Assembly: GCF_029962835.1 (NCBI RefSeq)
Contig: NC_080574.1
Coordinates: 40,788,501-40,852,500, forward strand
Direction of reading: 5' to 3'
From: Magnolia sinica
Taxonomy: Eukaryota > Streptophyta > Magnoliopsida > Magnoliales > Magnoliaceae
Length of the DNA: 64,000 nucleotides
The translations under genes and the position numbers were made by a program. Below, piece after piece: positions 61,401 through 64,000 of the stretch. The first letter of the stretch is position 1. Every line of letters begins with the position of its first letter. Under the pieces are notes generated by a model. That model searched no databases. It had not been told where the DNA came from and worked only from the letters and a program-made list of their open reading frames with translations.

Positions 61401-62169
61401 GGGATGGGCGACCCATGTGATTTGAGGCTTATGAGCTCACGAGGGAGGTTCGGCCAAGGTCCTGACCCATGAGATAAAGGGATTAATTCGCCGTACTCTT
61501 ACAGTTTGAGCTTTTAGAGCAAGTGGTTAATTGTCTTGCATCAAATTGATATTGGAGTGGGAGGTTTCGTGTTCGAAACTCCTCATCCAGAGTAATTAAT
61601 ATAGGGGGGCATTTCATACTGGGCTCATGATATTTACCCTCATTAAATAATTAAAATTTTTTCCTTAATCTGAAAAATGTCATGCCTGTCCCGATCAAGC
61701 AGGCAATCTTTACGTGAAGAGCGATGTATACAGTTTTGGGGTGGTCTTGCTAGAGATTCTCTCAGGCCAACGAGTTCTGGACAGAAACCGTCCGCGCGGT
61801 CAGCAAAATTTGGTAGATTGGGCAAAACCATATCTATTCAATCAGAGAAAGCTATCAAAGGTGATGGACCCACAGATTGAGGGCCAGTATTCATCCAAAG
61901 GTGCATTACAGGCAGCTCAGCTCACCCTCAAGTGTCTTGAGTCCGACCCAAGAAGCCGGCCGTCAATGAAAGAAGTGGTGGAAGCGTTGGAACAGATCCA
62001 AGCCATAAAGGACAAGCCCAAGGAATCTAAGTCCAGCGCTGCCGCCACACTCACTGCAGGCCACAACCATAGTCACCATCGTTCTTTTAGCCGTTCACCA
62101 ATTCATCTGAATAATGATGGTGCTACAGCCCCTGCAGCCCGTCAGCTCTCCTCACGAAGATCGAGATGA
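50340..62169 (+). CDS. PIX13/PBL-like RLCK-VII protein, predicted pseudokinase
   Basis: Six exons join in frame: 50340-50418, 51184-51497, 58897-59032, 60398-60540, 60622-60745, 61703-62169. They total 1263 bases and encode 420 residues, normal for the family. All introns are GT-AG. The N terminus MGNCMNC carries Gly2 and Cys4/Cys7, a myristoylation/palmitoylation signature for the plasma membrane. RLCK-VII kinases relay signals from pattern-recognition receptors. The ATP-site Lys (VIAVKK), the alpha-C Glu (SEVNFLG), APE and the DVYSFG Asp are kept. However, the glycine loop reads GDGGFRRV (third Gly to Arg), the catalytic loop RNLKAST (Asp to Asn, Asn to Thr) and DFG is NFG. It therefore probably cannot phosphorylate and may act as a scaffold or decoy, or be an early-stage pseudogene. 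The C-terminal tail is Ser/His-rich. Confidence 0.9.
50419..51183 (+). other. RLCK intron 1 with (CT)n
   Basis: 765 bases, donor GTATTA, acceptor TTGCAG. It contains a (CT)n tract at 50921-50959 and no transposon I recognise. Confidence 0.8.
51184..51497 (+). CDS. RLCK gene exon 2 (glycine loop, ATP Lys)
   Basis: It encodes the linker, the [14 protein letters not shown] motif that opens RLCK-VII kinase domains, the altered glycine loop [13 protein letters not shown] and VIAVKKLNS with the ATP-binding Lys. It ends EWK in phase 0 at AAG|GTAATT. Confidence 0.92.
51498..53145 (+). other. RLCK intron 2, first part
   Basis: AT-rich intron sequence. There is a small duplicated GATTATTTTAATACTTACCAG at 52622 and 52664, with no coding signal. 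Short frames here are chance. Confidence 0.7.
53151..53720 (+). mobile_element. Copia LTR 1, 570 bp
   Basis: It starts TATTGTCAAAG (TGTTG in the other copy) and ends CCCCAATA. It holds four CTCGAC-NN-GTCGAG-type palindromes (53187, 53208, 53293, 53314) and a TATA box at 53414-53421. Confidence 0.88.
53723..53734 (+). other. Primer-binding site of the copia element
   Basis: TGGTATTAGAGC, one base from the initiator-Met consensus, two bases after LTR 1. Confidence 0.8.
53776..54815 (+). pseudogene. Copia gag and protease (broken)
   Basis: The ATG at 53776 is followed by a stop at 53806. The frame then reads an intact-looking gag core ([16 protein letters not shown], 53845-54081) to a TAG, and a frameshift lies near 54150. 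The second block (54153-54815) has [10 protein letters not shown], a basic linker, a perfect CCHC zinc knuckle ([14 protein letters not shown], 54429-54470) and a protease motif reading DIGASFHMT, where DTGAS or DSGAS is expected. The protease Thr/Ser to Ile change would disable it. Confidence 0.85.
54816..56304 (+). pseudogene. Copia integrase/RT/RNase H remnant
   Basis: It contains a pre-integrase scrap ([13 protein letters not shown], about 55003), an RT block ([20 protein letters not shown], about 55308), the catalytic YVDDM (about 55648) and an RNase H-side scrap ([10 protein letters not shown], about 56009). Stops are frequent. No DDE integrase core was found. Confidence 0.8.
56305..56864 (+). 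mobile_element. Copia LTR 2, 560 bp
   Basis: TGTTG...CAACA ends are intact here. Palindromes CTCGAC-NN-GTCGAG are at 56341, 56362 and 56426, with a degenerate one at 56468. TATA box at 56568-56575. Many point differences from LTR 1 suggest an old insertion. Confidence 0.88.
56870..57712. repeat. Degenerate CCATTTTGTTGGCCATTGATCA tandem repeat
   Basis: In intron 2, the words ATCCATTTTGTTGG + CATTGATCA + ATCATCA recur roughly every 115-125 bases (near 57016, 57160, 57265, 57398, 57547, 57618). The pattern continues past the MITE to about 58520. Confidence 0.65.
57713..58256. mobile_element. Mutator-like MITE with long inverted repeats
   Basis: The ends GGGAAATGGTACTATGAGG and its inverted copy extend about 85 bases with few mismatches. 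Inside each arm lies a self-complementary CCTCATGGGAGCTTCCCATG-type palindrome. Flanks TCCATATTA (57704-57712) and TCAATATTA (58257-58265) match at 8 of 9 positions, in line with the 9-bp duplication of Mutator elements. There is no coding frame. The middle carries GGGCCCACC-type text like the LTRs. Confidence 0.75.
58257..58896 (+). other. RLCK intron 2, last part with (TA)n
   Basis: Continues the degenerate repeat, then (TA)n at 58424-58471 and T-rich sequence ending in the acceptor TTATGTAG at 58896. Confidence 0.8.
58897..59032 (+). CDS. RLCK gene exon 3 (alpha-C helix, hinge)
   Basis: It encodes [20 protein letters not shown] with the alpha-C Glu, then [18 protein letters not shown] across the hinge. 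Phase 0 start, phase 1 end at AGAA|GTAAGT. Confidence 0.95.
59033..60397 (+). other. RLCK intron 3
   Basis: 1365 bases, GTAAGT to TTTGCAG. It has a poly-T run at 59614-59637 and no recognisable transposon or coding frame. Confidence 0.8.
60398..60540 (+). CDS. RLCK gene exon 4 (altered catalytic loop)
   Basis: It encodes [16 protein letters not shown] and the catalytic loop [15 protein letters not shown], where active relatives have YRDFKASN. Both the proton-acceptor Asp and the metal-binding Asn are changed. Ends in phase 0 at TCG|GTAAAA. Confidence 0.95.
60622..60745 (+). CDS. RLCK gene exon 5 (NFG, activation segment)
   Basis: The intron before it is only 81 bases. It encodes [14 protein letters not shown] (DFG changed to NFG) and [20 protein letters not shown], an intact activation segment and APE motif. 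Ends in phase 1 at ACAG|GTAATG. Confidence 0.95.
60746..61702 (+). other. RLCK intron 5 with LTR-like remnant
   Basis: 957 bases. At 61340-61640 there is a short direct repeat (GGGCATTTCACACCGGGCTC, 61346, and GGGCATTTCATACTGGGCTC, 61607) around a degenerate primer-site-like TTGATATTGGAGTG and GTGTTCGAAACTCCTC. This has the layout of a small terminal-repeat retrotransposon (TRIM) with a truncated right LTR. Confidence 0.5.
61703..62169 (+). CDS. RLCK gene exon 6 (C-lobe and tail)
   Basis: It encodes [40 protein letters not shown] and [20 protein letters not shown], all conserved in the C-lobe. A Ser/His-rich tail follows ([13 protein letters not shown]) and ends RRSR before TGA. Confidence 0.95.
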
Positions 62170-63060
62170 CCTCTTACTCAAATGGCTCTGTTAGTGAATG
62201 TTTGGATGTCGAAGTGATTTGTATCAATGGATGATTTTTTCTTATCTTGTAATTGCGAGATGGTTCAGGTTTGGAAGCACAAATTCTACAATTCTACTAG
62301 TTTTTTGAGTTTCAAATACCATTTGACATCTTTGTAATTGTTAGTGAATTGCTTTATGTTTGGCTAGCATGTTACCAAATTGCACAGGTGGGTCTGTTTG
62401 GCAGGTTCAATACGAAATTGAATTGGTTTTTGTCCAAATCTTTTAGACTTAAAAGCTGCATTTGGATGCGGATGTGAAAAATAATGAATTAAATTTCTTT
62501 TCAAATCCTAAACGTTGGATCAGTGGAAAAACAAATGGATGGTTAAGATTAAACATGTGAGAAAAGGTCCAATAATCTATTTAGACCATCTATCATGTGA
62601 GCCACCTATGGCTTTCTGGGCCTCTCAACATACCACATTCATTGAACCTTTATGTTTTTACATTAGCTGAAAATTAAAATGTGTAAAATCAAATTAAATA
62701 AATCTCAATGGCCCAAAAATGGACAATTTACATTAGCTGAAAATGGACAATTTACTTAAATCTCAATGTAAAAACATATTACATTAGCTGAAAATTAAAA
62801 TGTGTAAAATTAATGCGAACTTTTATGTTTTTACATTAGCTGAAAATTAAAATGTGTAAAATCAAATTAAATACCTTGTCTATATTTTCCATCATATTGT
62901 TTTTTTTTTTTACTTTTGAAATTTTGAGCATTCGCTTTTGAAAGCTTTCCAGTCTCTTCTGTATGGTCAATGATATATTGCATGTGCTCTTTTATAATTG
63001 GGGTACTGCAACTTCTAAATCATATTTGTGATTCAAACGGAGAGAAACAACTATGAAACG
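62170..63060 (+). other. 3' flank of the RLCK gene
   Basis: Probable 3' UTR at first. A small tandem repeat, ACATTAGCTGAAAATTAAAATG, occurs at about 62661, 62782 and 62832. No gene seen. Confidence 0.5.
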
Positions 63061-63339
63061 TGTTATGAGAAGATCTGAGCCCCTTACAGTCTAGAGGACC
63101 GGCATCGTTCTAGTCCGATCGAATCCGCAAGAATATCCAGAACGGTGAACACCATTGAAGAGGAAGACCATCAGAATGTGTAGCAGATAAGTGAAAACTA
63201 GTTACACTTCGCTCGGTCTGGAACTCGGTTCGGATTCATGACAGAAGATGCATCTAAGAAAGGGAACTCCACGTCAAGCCCGAGCGGACCCTTAGATGAC
63301 GGCCTCAAGCCGAGTAAGGTGAGATCCCACCGATGAACG

Positions 63340-63680
63340 ACGGCCCAAGCCGAGGCCCCGTCTTCATCTTCGGCTTCGTTTGAGGAAGGATTGTTGAACC
63401 GAAGGCTCGTCCTCATCCTCATCCTCATCTTCCTCCGGGGAAGAGATGGCCTAAGCCGAGGCACCGTCCTCGTCTCCGGCTTCGTTTGAAGAAGGGTTGC
63501 CGAGCTGAGGGCTTCTCCTCGACCTCATCCTCATCTTCTTCCAGGGAAGGGATGACCTGAGCCAAGGCCCCGTCTTCGTCTCCGGCTTCGTTTGAAGGAG
63601 GACTATCTGGCCGAGGGCTCATCCTCGTCCTCATCCTTATCTTCCTTCAGAGAAGAGATGGCCCGAGCTGAGGCTAGGGC
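63340..63680. repeat. 106-bp tandem repeat, about three copies
   Basis: CGGCTTCGTTTGA occurs at 63371, 63477 and 63583, an exact 106-bp period. Units carry CCTCATCCTCATCTTC and GAGATGGCC words. Located in the U3 side of the partial LTR, upstream of its TATA box. Confidence 0.9.
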
Positions 63681-63870
63681 GAAATGTGAGCACATTATGC
63701 ATCAAACTTGGAAACTACCATAAGTGGACGTGACCGGTTACTTTGCCCGCAGATGCGCATGACACAATACACGATCCTTGGATCGCGTACAATATCTCTA
63801 CGATCCTAAAATCCTCCCAATTGAGTAAATCGTGCCGAGATTAACAGACCCAGACCATCCGATAATCAGG

Positions 63871-63878
63871 TATAAATA
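63871..63878 (+). promoter_or_regulatory. TATA box of the partial LTR
   Basis: GGTATAAATACGATG followed by a short pyrimidine-rich leader (CCCTCTCTCTGC, about 63919). Transcription would run out of the window. Confidence 0.6.
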
Positions 63879-64000
63879 CGATGAGACCCCACCGCTACAA
63901 GAACGCAATATCTCATACCCTCTCTCTGCAATCAACTTAGACCCAGATTCTCTTGACCTGACTTAGGCATTGGAGGGTCCCCCGGCTTAGCCAGGGTCTC

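Larger units (their letters stand above)
63061..64000 (+). mobile_element. Partial LTR, runs off the window
   Basis: A GC-richer block has a TATA box, a CT-rich leader and the ending CTTAGGCATTGGAGGGTCCC, which resembles the U5 of Tat/Ogre-type gypsy LTRs. The left boundary is uncertain and the right end is outside the window. The frames on the minus strand at 63198-63634 come from the internal repeat and are not genes. Confidence 0.5.

Noticed and set aside
61505-61600. tRNA-derived SINE or tRNA gene (GTGTTCGAAACTCC looks like a B box)
   Set aside because: No cloverleaf can be formed, the A box is poor, and the surrounding direct repeat fits a small LTR element better.
61677-61880. Alternate frame overlapping RLCK exon 6, and its minus-strand shadow
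   Set aside because: The frame in phase with exon 5 encodes the conserved C-lobe. The others encode nothing recognisable.
63198-63634. Two minus-strand frames rich in Arg, Pro and Glu
   Set aside because: They come from the 106-bp tandem repeat in an LTR and repeat the same peptide. No gene evidence.

Overview
This is nuclear DNA of a flowering plant. The evidence is one spliced receptor-like cytoplasmic kinase gene with GT-AG introns, plant LTR retrotransposons (Ty3/gypsy Tekay-like with a chromodomain, and Ty1/copia), CACTA ends, Mutator- and PIF-like MITEs, and many solo LTRs. The abundant GGCCCA / ATGATGTATG repeat vocabulary reminds me of magnoliid genomes such as the laurel relatives. 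That placement is a guess from memory and cannot be tested here.

Layout. 1-7691: gene-poor DNA with a degenerate tandem duplication, two CACTA-type right ends (5740 and 7691), a 702-bp solo LTR with a CCTAA duplication (5850-6551), and exon-like scraps, one of them an ERECTA-like LRR. 7692-29526: an old gypsy element (A). Its gag-pol carries stops and frameshifts and is split by two solo LTRs: B (14933-18061, site GGCCG, reverse orientation) and C (18864-24883, site AGCTT). 29527-31365: GGGCCCACC-type minisatellites, a 318-bp tandem duplication and a PIF/Tourist-like MITE. 31366-47744: solo LTR D (site CTTAG) split by element E (33411-45730, site ATGTG), which has two LTRs of about 6 kb around only 389 bp of non-coding interior. 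47745-50339: more minisatellites, then the upstream region and leader of the gene.

50340-62169: a six-exon gene for a 420-residue PIX13/PBL-like RLCK-VII protein with an N-terminal myristoylation/palmitoylation signature. The frame is intact, but the glycine loop, the catalytic-loop Asp, the catalytic-loop Asn and the DFG Asp are all substituted, so it reads as a pseudokinase. Its 7.4-kb intron 2 holds an internally deleted copia element (53151-56864, site GAAAC) and a 544-bp MITE with long inverted repeats. 62170-64000: 3' flank, then part of an unrelated LTR with a 106-bp tandem repeat and a TATA box, running off the window.

The gypsy LTRs A, C, D and E are one broad family: they share the 3' half of the LTR, and all carry GGCCCA-rich arrays. 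I saw no tRNA, rRNA, CRISPR or bacterial feature. The best candidates for something new are the RLCK-VII pseudokinase, the giant-LTR element E with its mosaic LTRs, and the LTR-borne arrays of TCP/site-II-like GGCCCA motifs.
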